Shown: positions 1 through 8,411, numbered from the stretch's first letter. The stretch: 64,000 nt of DNA from Heyndrickxia oleronia (GCF_017809215.1 NZ_CP065424.1:4254001-4318000); one strand, 5' to 3'. Notes: generated from the letters alone by a model not told the origin. A program made the numbers and translations.

Positions 1-1557
1 TCGCGCCGCTTCTATTGAAGCATTTAGTGCCAGTAAGTTGGTCTGGTTGGATATTTCAGAAATGGCATCTACAATCTGGCCAATCTCATTTGAGCGTTCA
101 CCTAGTTTTGCAATGATAGTCGCTGCATTATTTACCGTTTCTTTAATGGTCTCCATCTGAGTCATTGCAGAATGAACCGATTCTTCTCCAAGCTTTGCTT
201 TTTGAACAGCGTCTTCGGAACGTTTCGCTACCTCATCTGAATCAGAAGAAATTTCTTGGAAGGTATTAGACATTCTAACAACCGTTTCTGCGGCTTTTTT
301 TGTACTATCAATTTGCTGCAATGTTCCAGCTGTTACTGAATCAACAGTACCTGCTACAACTTGAGCGGCCTGTGCCGTTTGATCTGTACTTACATTTAAT
401 TGTTCAGATGATGCCGCTACTTGTGATGCATTAACCTGAACAGTTCGAATAAGCCCATTTAAATTATCGAGCATTCCGTTTAAATCACTAGATACTTGAC
501 CTAGTTCATCCTTTGACCGTATATCTATACGGTGGGTCATATCCCCAGCAGCAATTTTTTTAATGATATCAGACATTCCCGAAAGATTTTTCAACATATA
601 CTTTAAAAGAATATAAGCAAAAGTAATCAGGATCACGATAGCAATAATGAAAAAGATGATGAGTTTGGTACCCATACTTTTTAATGGTTTAAAAACCTCA
701 TCTTGCGTAACAGTTGTTGCAACGGACCAACCGGTAGATTCTACTGGTTTATAGCCAATGTAATACTCTTTATCATCAAGCTTTGCTGTTTCAAGGCCAG
801 TTTTCCCAGCAATCATTTTCTTCGCAATTGCTCCGATATCTCCCTTTTGAGTTGTCAACGGTTTGCTCATAATAAGATCCTTATTTGGATGATAAATCAC
901 ATTGCCATCAGGAGCTAGTAAAATACTGTAACCAGTTTTACCAATTTTATATTGCTCCATTATTGATGGAATGGAATCAAGGAAAAGGTCAACCGCTACA
1001 ATTCCTGCTGGCTCATTATCTACCTTTACTTCCTTCATTACACTCATAATTACTTTACCGAATACTTGATCCATATATGGTTCCGTGTAATATACACCTT
1101 CAGTACTCGTTACTGGTTTATACCATGGTCTTTCTGATAGATCAAAGTCCGTATCTGAAAGAACATTTCCCGTTCCAGTTAAAAAATTTCCTTTTTCACT
1201 TGCGACCCAAACCATAGCAATATCTGGGTTCATACTTTTAATATCTTCTAATGATTGATTCATATCCTTGTAATATTTATTTGTCAATGCATCGTCACGT
1301 GTTTTTGCTGTCTTTAGGTAGTGGAGCAAAGTTTGATTACTAGTAATCTGATCAACCAGCTGCCCTTTCCCTTCAAAAAAATTATTTACCTTATCTGCAA
1401 CCGATCTGCTTTCAACGTTTACTTCCTTTTCAATACTTTCAGCCATTATATCTTTTGTATAAACGTTTACAATAACAGCGGTTGCAGAAAGAACAATTGC
1501 AATAACTATAAATAAAACAAGGGATACTTTTGTAGAAATGCTACTATGACGTTTCAT
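1..1557 (-). CDS. Methyl-accepting chemotaxis protein, C-terminus beyond window edge
   Basis: This transmembrane chemoreceptor senses an extracellular ligand and controls the CheA kinase. The 519 visible residues show a first membrane helix at about 12-30, an extracellular region of the double-Cache type (about 38-290), a second helix at about 294-317, a HAMP linker (about 318-370), and the start of the methyl-accepting signalling domain. The window edge cuts it inside the conserved hairpin tip (NASIEAAR at 512-519), so roughly 130-150 residues are missing. The ATG at 1557 follows a GGAGGG ribosome site. The ligand cannot be told from sequence. No other chemotaxis genes are nearby, but motAB lies at 40-42 kb. 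The family call is certain. Confidence 0.96.
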   Translation of the reverse strand, partial: MKRHSSISTKVSLVLFIVIAIVLSATAVIVNVYTKDIMAESIEKEVNVESRSVADKVNNFFEGKGQLVDQITSNQTLLHYLKTAKTRDDALTNKYYKDMNQSLEDIKSMNPDIAMVWVASEKGNFLTGTGNVLSDTDFDLSERPWYKPVTSTEGVYYTEPYMDQVFGKVIMSVMKEVKVDNEPAGIVAVDLFLDSIPSIMEQYKIGKTGYSILLAPDGNVIYHPNKDLIMSKPLTTQKGDIGAIAKKMIAGKTGLETAKLDDKEYYIGYKPVESTGWSVATTVTQDEVFKPLKSMGTKLIIFFIIAIVILITFAYILLKYMLKNLSGMSDIIKKIAAGDMTHRIDIRSKDELGQVSSDLNGMLDNLNGLIRTVQVNASQVAASSEQLNVSTDQTAQAAQVVAGTVDSVTAGTLQQIDSTKKAAETVVRMSNTFQEISSDSDEVAKRSEDAVQKAKLGEESVHSAMTQMETIKETVNNAATIIAKLGERSNEIGQIVDAISEISNQTNLLALNASIEAAR

Positions 1558-1858
1558 CTTATCCCTCCGATATCGGTAAAAACTACCTATTACTTCGGAG
1601 CTATTGTAACATAGTAGGATATTTATAGTCATTAAAGTAAGTTACAATGAATGATCCTTCACCTTCTCATATAAATTTTGATCATTAATGGATTTTATTG
1701 GCCCTACAAGTACGAATTTCATTGATTTATTCAATATTCTTGAATAAAATGAAATTCTTGAATAAAGCATTTTTTAGAATTATACCGAGAATCAATTGAA
1801 AATTTTGTATGATAAATAGTTCTTTATGCTTACTTTTTTTAGGTCTATATTATTAATA
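1558..1858. other. Intergenic region with a perfect inverted repeat
   Basis: No gene is visible between the chemoreceptor and the CPBP protease gene. Positions 1727-1747 hold a perfect inverted repeat with 8-bp arms (TTATTCAA / TTGAATAA) and a 5-base spacer, and a further half copy (TTGAATAA) lies about 15 bases downstream. It could be an operator for the chemoreceptor gene or a chance AT-rich palindrome. Confidence 0.4.
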
Positions 1859-2647
1859 TCACTCCAAGTTTCTTTTTGATAGATTAGAATCTTTAATGGT
1901 TGCAAAAGCTCTATTTTTATTTAAAAAAATGAAGAATATAATACATGCAAATAACAAAGGGATCATTTCCGCTAGCAGCGATTCGTTAATAACAAACACC
2001 CCTGCAATACTATTTAAAAATGCATGTGTCATTATACAGGTGAAAATACTTCTCGTTTTAAAATAAACAATCGATAATATGAATGAAAAAGCGATCGTAC
2101 TAATCATAAATGTAAAAAAGTTTAAAAATTGATATTGGTATGTTCCTTGTATAAAAAACAATGGTAAATGCCAAACACTCCAGATGATCCCTAAGATAAG
2201 GGTGCTAAGAAACGGAGATATTTTCTTTTCTAACTCTGGAAGCAAAAGTCCCCTCCAACCAATTTCCTCAAACCCTCCAATAACGATAAACAAAGGAAAT
2301 TGTAAGAATAAAAGGGAAAACGGGGCAATTTTATTTCCACCAATAAGAATGTATGGACCCATATGAAAAATGATAACGATACATCCAATAAATAAGTACC
2401 ATCCTATTCTTTTTGATGGATAATATATATTTTTCAAGAAACTTTTATATTGTACATTAGAATCCATTTGTTTATTAACCACTATAGCCCCTATTGCAGG
2501 ACCTACTACTCCAATCACATATAAAATTAACATGAAGATTGAAGAACCAAAAGGAACATTATTTACTTGAGTATACATTATCATGATTCCCCATGACACA
2601 TAGGTCAATAAGAATGTCAGAATGAGGTAATTTTTAATCTTTTTCAT
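1859..2647 (-). CDS. CPBP family intramembrane glutamic endopeptidase
   Basis: This is a multi-pass membrane protein of 262 residues from the CPBP (Abi, Rce1-like) protease family. All three family motifs are present: the EEIGWR motif at 127-132 carrying the paired glutamates, a WH pair at 159-160, and a conserved histidine at 208 (THAFLN). About seven hydrophobic segments surround them, so the active site lies within the membrane. Members process prenylated proteins, bacteriocin-type peptides or anti-sigma factors; the substrate here is unknown. The ATG has an AAGGAAGGGG site. The gene is alone on its transcript, with a copy of the intergenic repeat family directly upstream. Confidence 0.92.
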   Translation of the reverse strand: MKKIKNYLILTFLLTYVSWGIMIMYTQVNNVPFGSSIFMLILYVIGVVGPAIGAIVVNKQMDSNVQYKSFLKNIYYPSKRIGWYLFIGCIVIIFHMGPYILIGGNKIAPFSLLFLQFPLFIVIGGFEEIGWRGLLLPELEKKISPFLSTLILGIIWSVWHLPLFFIQGTYQYQFLNFFTFMISTIAFSFILSIVYFKTRSIFTCIMTHAFLNSIAGVFVINESLLAEMIPLLFACIIFFIFLNKNRAFATIKDSNLSKRNLE

Positions 2648-2680
2648 TCATTTCCCCTTCCTTGTAATTATTTACTTAAA

Positions 2681-2752
2681 CTGTCTTCATATCTATTGTG
2701 CTTTTGTAAACGCCCTACTCTCGGCTTTTACACCTATAAAAAGATGAGCTTT
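2681..2752 (+). repeat. Partial copy (A) of the intergenic hairpin repeat family
   Basis: The core hairpin reads TTTTGTAAACGCC, eight loop bases, then GGCTTTTACA, followed by the family's AAAAAGATGAGC segment. Only the 5' half of the unit is recognisable. The full unit is seen at 32970-33120. Confidence 0.65.
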
Positions 2753-2900
2753 TTTAAAAAGTATCATCAATTTATAGAATATTCAAATTTCAACATTTTC
2801 CTCCATGCTATTCTCCATTCAATCATACGAGCGGGGCAAGTGGATATCTCTTGGTTTGAGCATTTCAACTTCTTTCCTATAATAATATGAATGTCTTAAT

Positions 2901-3004
2901 TTAGTTAAACTAACTTTCAAATGAATCATTCATACTTCATTTTTTGGAACATCAAAATGATTTCTAATTAATAACTTGACGAAATCAAATTATTAAACTA
3001 TACT
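2901..3004 (+). promoter_or_regulatory. Promoter and palindrome upstream of the FMN reductase gene
   Basis: A sigma-A promoter is visible as TTGACG (2976-2981), 17 bases, then TATACT (2999-3004). Upstream, 2901-2913 is a perfect 13-base palindrome (TTAGTTAAACTAA). The -10 region runs into a TACTAACTTACATAAAGTAA stretch that resembles operators of HxlR/MarR-type redox sensors that control such reductases. That last point is inference from general appearance. Confidence 0.6.
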
Positions 3005-3099
3005 AACTTACATAAAGTAACTCGATGAGTGAAATTAATTCAATGCTTATACATTTTACACAATAGCATAAATCTATCAACAACTAAGGTGGTGTAAAA

Positions 3100-3690
3100 A
3101 TGAGTTTTCTCAACAAACTATTTGGTAAAACAACGAAGGAGGAAGAAATCATGACAGAAAAATTAAACATTGGAATTATTTTAGGTAGTACACGCCAAGG
3201 ACGTTTAAGTCCTCAAGTCGGTGAATGGGTAAAAGGAATTGCAGATCAACGTGGAGATGCTAATTATGAAATCGTTGATATTGCAGATTTCAAACTACCA
3301 TTTTTAGGTGAAGCAGATGCACCAGGAATTGCAGCATGGAATGAAAAACTTGCTGAATTAGATGGATTCGTATTCATTGTTCAAGAATATAATCACAGTA
3401 TTACAGGAGCTTTAAAAAATGCCCTTGATTTAGCTCGTGAAGCATGGAATAACAAAGCAGCAGGGATTGTTAGCTATGGTTCAACTGGTGGTGCTCGTGC
3501 AGCTGAACACTTACGTGGTATCCTAGGTGAATTGATGATTGCTGATGTTCGTACTCATCCTACATTGTCATTATTTACAGATTTTGAAAATGGTACTGTA
3601 TTTAAACCACAAGATCTTCATCTTGACAATATTAATTTAATGCTTGACCAAGTTAATACTTGGAGCCGTGCCTTAAAAACAATTCGCTAA
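3100..3690 (+). CDS. NAD(P)H-dependent FMN reductase
   Basis: This flavodoxin-like oxidoreductase binds FMN and reduces it, or quinones and azo compounds, with NAD(P)H in the cytosol. The phosphate-binding loop GSTRQGR follows the first beta strand, and the family motif PEYNHS appears as QEYNHS in the middle, followed by SYGSTGG. Two starts are credible. ATG 3100 has AAGGTGG seven bases upstream and gives 196 residues. ATG 3151 has a stronger AAGGAGG site and begins just before the Rossmann strand. The extra residues of the long form (MSFLNKLFG...) are amphipathic. The gene is monocistronic with its own promoter and terminator. Physiological substrate is unknown. Confidence 0.9.
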   Translation: MSFLNKLFGKTTKEEEIMTEKLNIGIILGSTRQGRLSPQVGEWVKGIADQRGDANYEIVDIADFKLPFLGEADAPGIAAWNEKLAELDGFVFIVQEYNHSITGALKNALDLAREAWNNKAAGIVSYGSTGGARAAEHLRGILGELMIADVRTHPTLSLFTDFENGTVFKPQDLHLDNINLMLDQVNTWSRALKTIR

Positions 3691-3714
3691 TGCAGAAGGA
3701 TAAAAAATAAAAAT

Positions 3715-3766
3715 CTCCCCGTAAATTTGGCTAATTGTCCATTATTTACGGGGAGTTATTTTTATT
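3715..3766 (+). terminator. Rho-independent terminator of the FMN reductase gene
   Basis: A perfect 12-bp stem (CTCCCCGTAAAT with ATTTACGGGGAG) is followed by TTATTTTTATT. Confidence 0.9.
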
Positions 3767-3840
3767 CCTACAAGTGGGTATAGTTATACTATTTTCACTA
3801 AAAATGAAGCCACCTGATGTGGTTACTTCCCTCCAATTAT

Positions 3841-4440
3841 TTATATCTCATCGTCAATGATTGCTCCCCATTTTACATATTTTATAATTTTTTTAGACTC
3901 CTCCTTTACTCTTTTTCTCCCCTCTTCGGTTAGAAACCAATTGTCTTCTTGCGTATATTGGTTTTCTGCTTTACATAGAGAATATTCAATCCAGCTAGGC
4001 ATATAGGTTTTTAAAGTTAGATAGGCTCTTTTCATATGATAGTTGGATGTTACAATAAGCAATCTTTTTATTTTGTGTAATTCAAAATATCGATCTAAAA
4101 TTAGTAATGAAGCGATAATATTTTCCTTTGTATTTTGTGACTCCGTCTCCACCAAAATATCTGTCTCTGGAATACCAAGCTCCAAAGCTTTCTTCTTCAA
4201 TAAAATTGCCTCAGAATCATTACCTACTCCCCAAATCGTCCCACCTGAAAAAAGAATCTTTTTCGCCCGACCCTCTCGATATAATTGGATAGCCTTTGGC
4301 AATCGGGACTTGGTAGCCAGACGGCTACCGAATACAAGTATGCAGTCCCCTTTCTCCATATCATCATGAACATGATTGTATAATAAGTCTGCCATTTGCT
4401 TATCTGTTAATTGATCTGGATTTAATTCCGATATCTTCAT
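3841..4440 (-). CDS. YdcF family (DUF218) protein
   Basis: This 199-residue cytosolic protein belongs to the DUF218/YdcF family, a Rossmann-like fold in which E. coli YdcF binds S-adenosylmethionine and SanA affects the envelope. Visible family features are the ILVFGSRL strand near the N-terminus, the FSGGTIWG loop, a TESQNTKENI motif, and VTSNYHMKRA. The catalytic role is unproven for the family. I chose ATG 4440, which has GGGAGG seven bases upstream, over a TTG fifteen bases earlier that would lie within the ribosome site. No membrane segment is seen. Neighbours give no functional hint. Confidence 0.88.
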   Translation of the reverse strand: MKISELNPDQLTDKQMADLLYNHVHDDMEKGDCILVFGSRLATKSRLPKAIQLYREGRAKKILFSGGTIWGVGNDSEAILLKKKALELGIPETDILVETESQNTKENIIASLLILDRYFELHKIKRLLIVTSNYHMKRAYLTLKTYMPSWIEYSLCKAENQYTQEDNWFLTEEGRKRVKEESKKIIKYVKWGAIIDDEI

Positions 4441-4649
4441 GATCCCACCTCCCAAAATAAAAAGCCTTTTAAAGATTTTCTATGAAAGTGGTCTTACGTA
4501 GAGGAAAACTAAAATAATCCCAAAATTTATCATCAGTATAGTATATTCTTCTTTAACTTATTTAAATAAGCTCAGTGCCCTTTTTATGACAAGTATTCTT
4601 TAATAAAAAAATGAATAAACTTTATTTACAAAAAGTCTGTTGTATTACA

Positions 4650-4730
4650 GAATATTTCTTTGTAAAAGCTCAACTAACTGGCTTTTTACACCCAATAAAA
4701 GACTCATCTATTCTTATAATGTTTTTCGTA
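4650..4730 (+). repeat. Copy (B) of the intergenic hairpin repeat family
   Basis: It contains TTTGTAAAAGC, a loop, and GGCTTTTTACACCCAATAAA, followed by ATTCTTATAATGTTT, matching the consensus of the better copies at 14615-14800 and 32970-33120. No gene lies in 4441-4809 otherwise. Confidence 0.7.
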
Positions 4731-4751
4731 AAATGTTTGAGAAAAGAACCT

Positions 4752-4786
4752 AAAAAAACATCTACACAAAATGGTAGATGTTTTTT
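4752..4786 (-). terminator. Terminator of the CotD-like gene
   Basis: The hairpin CATCTAC / GTAGATG carries A and T runs on its two sides, so it can work in both directions. On the minus strand it follows the spore coat gene. Confidence 0.8.
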
Positions 4787-4809
4787 ATTCTAACTACTTT
4801 ATATTATCA

Positions 4810-5118
4810 TTAATAAAATCCAAAATGTCTTGGTGGGCAGCATGGATCAACTGGGCATCCACAGAATACATGATTCTCACAGCATACATTTACAACTGAT
4901 TCCGTATGTGGAAAATAATGTTGATGTGTAAAAACATGTTTATTCACATTCGTTGTATGTGAAGGATGAACATGTCTTATTACATGTGGGATAACTGTTG
5001 TTCTGACTGCGTTCTGCGGTGGATCTGTTAAACCCGGATCATATTGTGTTGGTAATACTGAAGGTGGGCAATGTTTGATTCCACACCCCTGTAGATGCTG
5101 GTGATGATAGTAACTCAT
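4810..5118 (-). CDS. cotD: CotD family spore coat protein
   Basis: This 102-residue inner spore coat protein is rich in His, Cys and Pro. The central block HPSHTTNVNKHVFTHQHYF followed by PHT closely resembles B. subtilis CotD (HPQHTTNVN...HVHYFPHT), and the C-terminus is Cys-rich (CGCPVDPCC). It should be made in the mother cell late in sporulation and assembled on the forespore surface. A sigma-K promoter (AC, 16 bases, CATAGTCTA) lies about 45 bases upstream, which fits. The ATG follows a GGAAGGAGTATTGTCC ribosome site. The gene is monocistronic between two terminators. Confidence 0.9.
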   Translation of the reverse strand: MSYYHHQHLQGCGIKHCPPSVLPTQYDPGLTDPPQNAVRTTVIPHVIRHVHPSHTTNVNKHVFTHQHYFPHTESVVNVCCENHVFCGCPVDPCCPPRHFGFY

Positions 5119-5160
5119 TGGACAATACTCCTTCCATCCTCATATTTTTCTATACAGTAT

Positions 5161-5187
5161 AGACTATGTTCATGGAAGACAGTTGTA
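5161..5187 (-). promoter_or_regulatory. Sigma-K promoter of the CotD-like gene
   Basis: Read on the minus strand it is AC, 16 bases, then CATAGTCTA, matching the sigma-K consensus AC-N16-CATANNNTA. It lies 43 bases upstream of the start codon of a mother-cell coat gene. Confidence 0.75.
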
Positions 5188-5220
5188 CTAAACGAATACC
5201 TATATTTTAACAAAAAAATT

Positions 5221-5279
5221 GAGAAAAATATCAGGCACCACCTAATGATTTAACTTCTTTTGTCTCAGTAGTACCTGAT
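5221..5279 (-). terminator. Terminator of the emrBA-type operon
   Basis: A 12-bp stem with two G-U pairs (ATCAGGTACTAC and GTGGTGCCTGAT on the minus strand) is followed by ATTTTTCTC. Confidence 0.8.
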
Positions 5280-5288
5280 CATAATATG

Positions 5289-5879
5289 TTATATGGATAT
5301 TTTCACACTAGCGTTCATTCCGGGTAGGACTTTTGAAGATGGCTGATTTATTTCAATTTTTACGGCTACTTTTTGAGTTACTTTAGTATAGTTTCCATTA
5401 GAGCTTTGTGGCAATACAGAGAATACTGAGTTCGTTGCATAGCCAATTTCACTAACGGTTCCTGCAAACACCGAATCTTTATCTCCATCAACTTCAATAT
5501 CGACACTTTCACCAATCTCTATATCTTTTAAATCGGTTTCTTTAATATTTGCAATAATATATAAATGATCCATGTCTGCCTCTTCTCCAAGTGATTGACC
5601 AGCTTGAACCATTTGATTTTTTCTTGCTTCATTTTTGATTATTTTCCCACTCATCTTTGATGTAACTGGAATTTCCTTTACTCCATCGGATACTTTACCA
5701 ATTGTTTCATTTTCTTTTACATCTTTTCCTTGATCTGCTTTCCAATTCGTTAATACACCTGTCATTGGTGACACAACCGGAAGCATATCAGCTGATACTA
5801 CAGCGTCATTTGTCTTTACATAGTTTTCATTTTGAAAATAAAAATAGGCACCAGTTGCTATCAAAACAAAGATAATCAA
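5289..5879 (-). CDS. HlyD/EmrA family membrane fusion protein
   Basis: This periplasmic-adaptor-like protein has one N-terminal membrane helix (about 1-15), then a biotinyl-lipoyl-like domain (VVSPMTGVLTNW near residue 35 and VTSKMSGKI near 72), and a beta-barrel with the family motif LPGMNASVKI at the C-terminus. It would pair with the MFS pump encoded just upstream. The start is odd. The only in-frame start is TTG 5879, two bases after AGAGG. An ATG at 5889 that overlaps the pump's stop codon (ATGA) is one base out of frame. At 196 residues the N-terminus is about four residues short of relatives. A one-base indel or sequencing error at 5880-5889 is likely. Confidence 0.88.
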   Translation of the reverse strand: MIIFVLIATGAYFYFQNENYVKTNDAVVSADMLPVVSPMTGVLTNWKADQGKDVKENETIGKVSDGVKEIPVTSKMSGKIIKNEARKNQMVQAGQSLGEEADMDHLYIIANIKETDLKDIEIGESVDIEVDGDKDSVFAGTVSEIGYATNSVFSVLPQSSNGNYTKVTQKVAVKIEINQPSSKVLPGMNASVKISI

Positions 5880-5885
5880 TTCCTC

Positions 5886-7496
5886 TCATTTTATATGATT
5901 TGGGCTTACTTTTACATTTGAAACCGGACTTTTCTTTTCCTTTTTTACTAGACCAATACCCTTTCCAGTTGCCATTTTACCAATTGAGCCAATAAGCATA
6001 ATTACAGCCACTCCTAGCATGATTGTAAATAAATGATGGTAGGCTCCTAGAATTGCTGCCTTTTTGGAATTGGCTATTAGTTCATATGATGCTAAGGTTT
6101 TTGCCTCACTTGCTGACATTCCTGTCTCTACTAATCGATGAATGGTCTGAGCCATTTCAGATTTCGCTTCCGCTCCAAATTGCCCTAGATTCCCTCTGAT
6201 ATTTTCATATTGGATTGCATTTTGCGTGGATATAAACCAACCTACGATTGGTGTAATGATCGCTCCAACAAAGTTACGAATAGAATGCAAGGTAGCAGAA
6301 CGCATCGGCGCAAAATGTAAATCACCTGCAAATGCTGTTCCTAATGCCCCCCCAACTAATACCATACTTACCCCTGCACCTAGACATGCAATTTGAAAAT
6401 AAAGGGTAGACAAAGAAATTTCAGGACTCATCGTTCTCCATTGAAAGCTTACATATATTACAATTAATGACCCAACAATTCCTAACTTACCTGCACCTAA
6501 AGCACTATAAAGCAATGTATGAAGAATTGCGGTAACTACTATTCCAATAAAAAACCAAAAATAAAAGTGCAGTAAATAATGAAATGGAAGATCCATATTA
6601 TGACGGACAAAGCCATTTATCCCTGCAATCGATAGTACTAGCAATACATGGGAGGCAACCGCCATCACCGTTCCTGAAATAGGCTTTGCTGCTTTTAAAG
6701 TTCGAAATGGAATTAATGGATTTTCCGCTTTTAAATCTATAAAGATAAATAAAACAGCCAAAATGAAGGCTAAAACAAAAAATGGCCACACATATAGTGA
6801 AGCAAACCCTTTTTCCATTAGATTACACAAAGGAATGGCCAATATAATCATCATAAGACAGTATAAAAAACCGCCTGTCTTATCCATTGCTTTTTGTTGA
6901 ACATGCACTTCATTTCTCGGAAGACCAAAGTATCCTACAATTAAGCATAGCAAAGCAGATAGTATATTTAATATAAATAGCCAACGCCATGTATTAACGC
7001 TTAGGGATAATGATCCGAAGAGTGCTCCCATTGCAGTTGCACCAAACAATCCGGTAATTACCATAAACAAAAAGGTATTTCGAACTTTATTTGGAAACGA
7101 TCTTAAGCTGACAGGTAAAATGGTTAAAAACAAAATACCTGCACTAATCCCTTGTATGATTCTCCCTATTATTAGTAGTAATAAATCAGGTGATATTACC
7201 CCAATGAACGAGCCAAGTAAAAAGATACATAACATTATTAAGTAATTTCTCTTAAATCCTAATACTCTTGTTAAAACAGGTCCAAATGGAATACCAAGAG
7301 CAAAAGCTATATTTGCTAAAATAGACGGAATCATTAATCCTTCTGAATCGAAATGTAGACTATTTTGAACAATTTCTTGATTCATTGAATAAGATAAATT
7401 TATAAAATACTGGGGTCCTATAGCAAAAATAGTCAAAAAGGATATAATTATATATTGTGGAATTCCCATGAATCCCTTCGGGGTCTCTTGATTCAT
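5886..7496 (-). CDS. EmrB/QacA-type (DHA2) MFS multidrug transporter
   Basis: This 536-residue transporter has about 13-14 hydrophobic segments, as expected for the drug:proton antiporter-2 group, and exports toxic compounds across the cytoplasmic membrane. Family signs include GRIIQGISAGILF near residue 110 (motif C-like region) and GALFGSLSLSVNTWRWLF, the conserved helix-5 boundary. ATG 7496 has AAGGAGG seven bases upstream. It is co-transcribed with the fusion protein gene, and its stop codon abuts it. Expression is probably controlled by the MarR protein encoded upstream, through the 19-bp palindrome over its -10 box. The substrate is not predictable. Confidence 0.92.
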   Translation of the reverse strand: MNQETPKGFMGIPQYIIISFLTIFAIGPQYFINLSYSMNQEIVQNSLHFDSEGLMIPSILANIAFALGIPFGPVLTRVLGFKRNYLIMLCIFLLGSFIGVISPDLLLLIIGRIIQGISAGILFLTILPVSLRSFPNKVRNTFLFMVITGLFGATAMGALFGSLSLSVNTWRWLFILNILSALLCLIVGYFGLPRNEVHVQQKAMDKTGGFLYCLMMIILAIPLCNLMEKGFASLYVWPFFVLAFILAVLFIFIDLKAENPLIPFRTLKAAKPISGTVMAVASHVLLVLSIAGINGFVRHNMDLPFHYLLHFYFWFFIGIVVTAILHTLLYSALGAGKLGIVGSLIVIYVSFQWRTMSPEISLSTLYFQIACLGAGVSMVLVGGALGTAFAGDLHFAPMRSATLHSIRNFVGAIITPIVGWFISTQNAIQYENIRGNLGQFGAEAKSEMAQTIHRLVETGMSASEAKTLASYELIANSKKAAILGAYHHLFTIMLGVAVIMLIGSIGKMATGKGIGLVKKEKKSPVSNVKVSPNHIK

Positions 7497-7621
7497 CTAT
7501 CTTCCTCCTTTCAATTGACTTCAAAGTATGAATCATATAAATGAACAACATCATTAAATCGCTATTTAAAACACAAAAAGAATCTCCACAAAGGGAAATT
7601 CCTTTAAACTCAATAAGTTTC

Positions 7622-7663
7622 ATAATACAATATGTATTATACAACTTATATAAAAAAGGTCAA
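7622..7663 (-). promoter_or_regulatory. Promoter of the drug-pump operon with palindromic operator
   Basis: On the minus strand TTGACC (7663-7658), 16 bases and TATAAT (7641-7636) form a strong sigma-A promoter. A perfect 19-base inverted repeat with 8-bp arms (ATAATACA, TAT, TGTATTAT) covers 7622-7640 and overlaps the -10 box, as expected for a MarR repressor site. Confidence 0.8.
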
Positions 7664-7699
7664 TAGAATTTTTTTACATACATTCTTTTACCTCAAATA

Positions 7700-7725
7700 A
7701 GAGGGATGATAGACTTTATCCCTCT
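7700..7725 (-). terminator. Weak hairpin after marR
   Basis: AGAGGGAT and ATCCCTCT form an 8-bp stem just past the marR stop. The T-run is poor, so termination is uncertain. Confidence 0.4.
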
Positions 7726-7730
7726 ACAGA

Positions 7731-8159
7731 TTACTTTCTCCACTTTTTAAAATCTTGATTAAGACGCGTTAGACTATCTTTTAACTGTATTAATTCATCT
7801 GGTGACCATTCATTTAGCATTTCAGTATAAGCAGAAGAGCGTGCATCTTGTACTTTTTTAAGAATATTCGATCCCTTCTCTGTTAACTCGATAAGACTAA
7901 TTCTTCCATTGATTGGGTCAGGAAAGCGCTTAATATACCCTTTCTTCTCCAAGACAGCAATTTGTCTACTCGCAGTAGAAAGATTAAGCAATAATTGTTC
8001 TGCTAAGGCATTTATTGCAATGGGACTAGATTTTTGAAGTTGACTTAATAATAGATACTCTGCCCTGTCTAGACTACCAAGCCGGGGACTATGGGCTGTT
8101 GTCAATCGAACAAGTAGAGCAATTTCATATTCAATCAACTGGACAGTTTTGTCATTCAT
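7731..8159 (-). CDS. MarR family transcriptional regulator
   Basis: This 142-residue winged-helix repressor likely controls the adjacent drug pump. The fold is visible as YLLLSQLQKSSPIAINALAEQLLLN (helices 2-3), the recognition segment LSTASRQIAVLEKKGYIKR, and the wing RFPDPINGRISLIELTEKG with the conserved D-x-R-like hinge. Members dissociate from DNA on binding phenolic or other toxic ligands. The gene has its own promoter region with a perfect palindrome (8200-8218) that suggests autoregulation. A different palindrome covers the pump promoter, so whether one protein binds both is open. The inducer is unknown. Confidence 0.93.
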   Translation of the reverse strand: MNDKTVQLIEYEIALLVRLTTAHSPRLGSLDRAEYLLLSQLQKSSPIAINALAEQLLLNLSTASRQIAVLEKKGYIKRFPDPINGRISLIELTEKGSNILKKVQDARSSAYTEMLNEWSPDELIQLKDSLTRLNQDFKKWRK

Positions 8160-8199
8160 CCTTCTTTCCCCTTCCTCATACGTACATACAACCGTTAAA

Positions 8200-8218
8200 T
8201 TTAGTATAGCATACTAAA
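8200..8218 (-). promoter_or_regulatory. Perfect palindrome upstream of marR (putative operator)
   Basis: TTTAGTAT, AGC, ATACTAAA is a perfect 19-base inverted repeat containing a minus-strand -10-like TATACT. It lies 41 bases from the marR start. Confidence 0.65.
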
Positions 8219-8228
8219 AGCTATGAAT

Positions 8229-8388
8229 GCTTTCGTATAGGTTTATTGCTTTTGTAAATGTCATAATACAATTTTAAATCTACTATAGGATTCAATTCTT
8301 TCTACGGAGTTTGTGGAATGAAGGGTTTTGACTCTCTTAATCCTATTTTTATTTGTTAGGACTTTACCTAAATAGTGAGATAAGAGCC
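8229..8388 (+). repeat. Copy (C) of the intergenic hairpin repeat family
   Basis: The unit starts GCTTTCGTATAGG, continues TTGCTTTTGTAAATG and ACGGAGTTTGTGG, and ends GACTTTACCTAAATAGTGA...TAAGAGC. It matches the consensus at both ends, but its core hairpin has decayed. Confidence 0.65.
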
Positions 8389-8411
8389 AAAGTTATTGAT
8401 GAAAAACGCAT

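Noticed and set aside
703..1515. Plus-strand frames inside the chemoreceptor gene
   Set aside because: They are antisense shadows of the long minus-strand coding region, which explains the whole stretch.
1560..1590. Sigma-D promoter of the chemoreceptor (ACCGATATCGG)
   Set aside because: The -10-like box has no TAAA at the right distance and is too close to the start codon; the transcript would lose its ribosome site.
2696..2890. 64-codon plus-strand frame
   Set aside because: It starts inside a repeat copy, has no ribosome site and no recognisable similarity.
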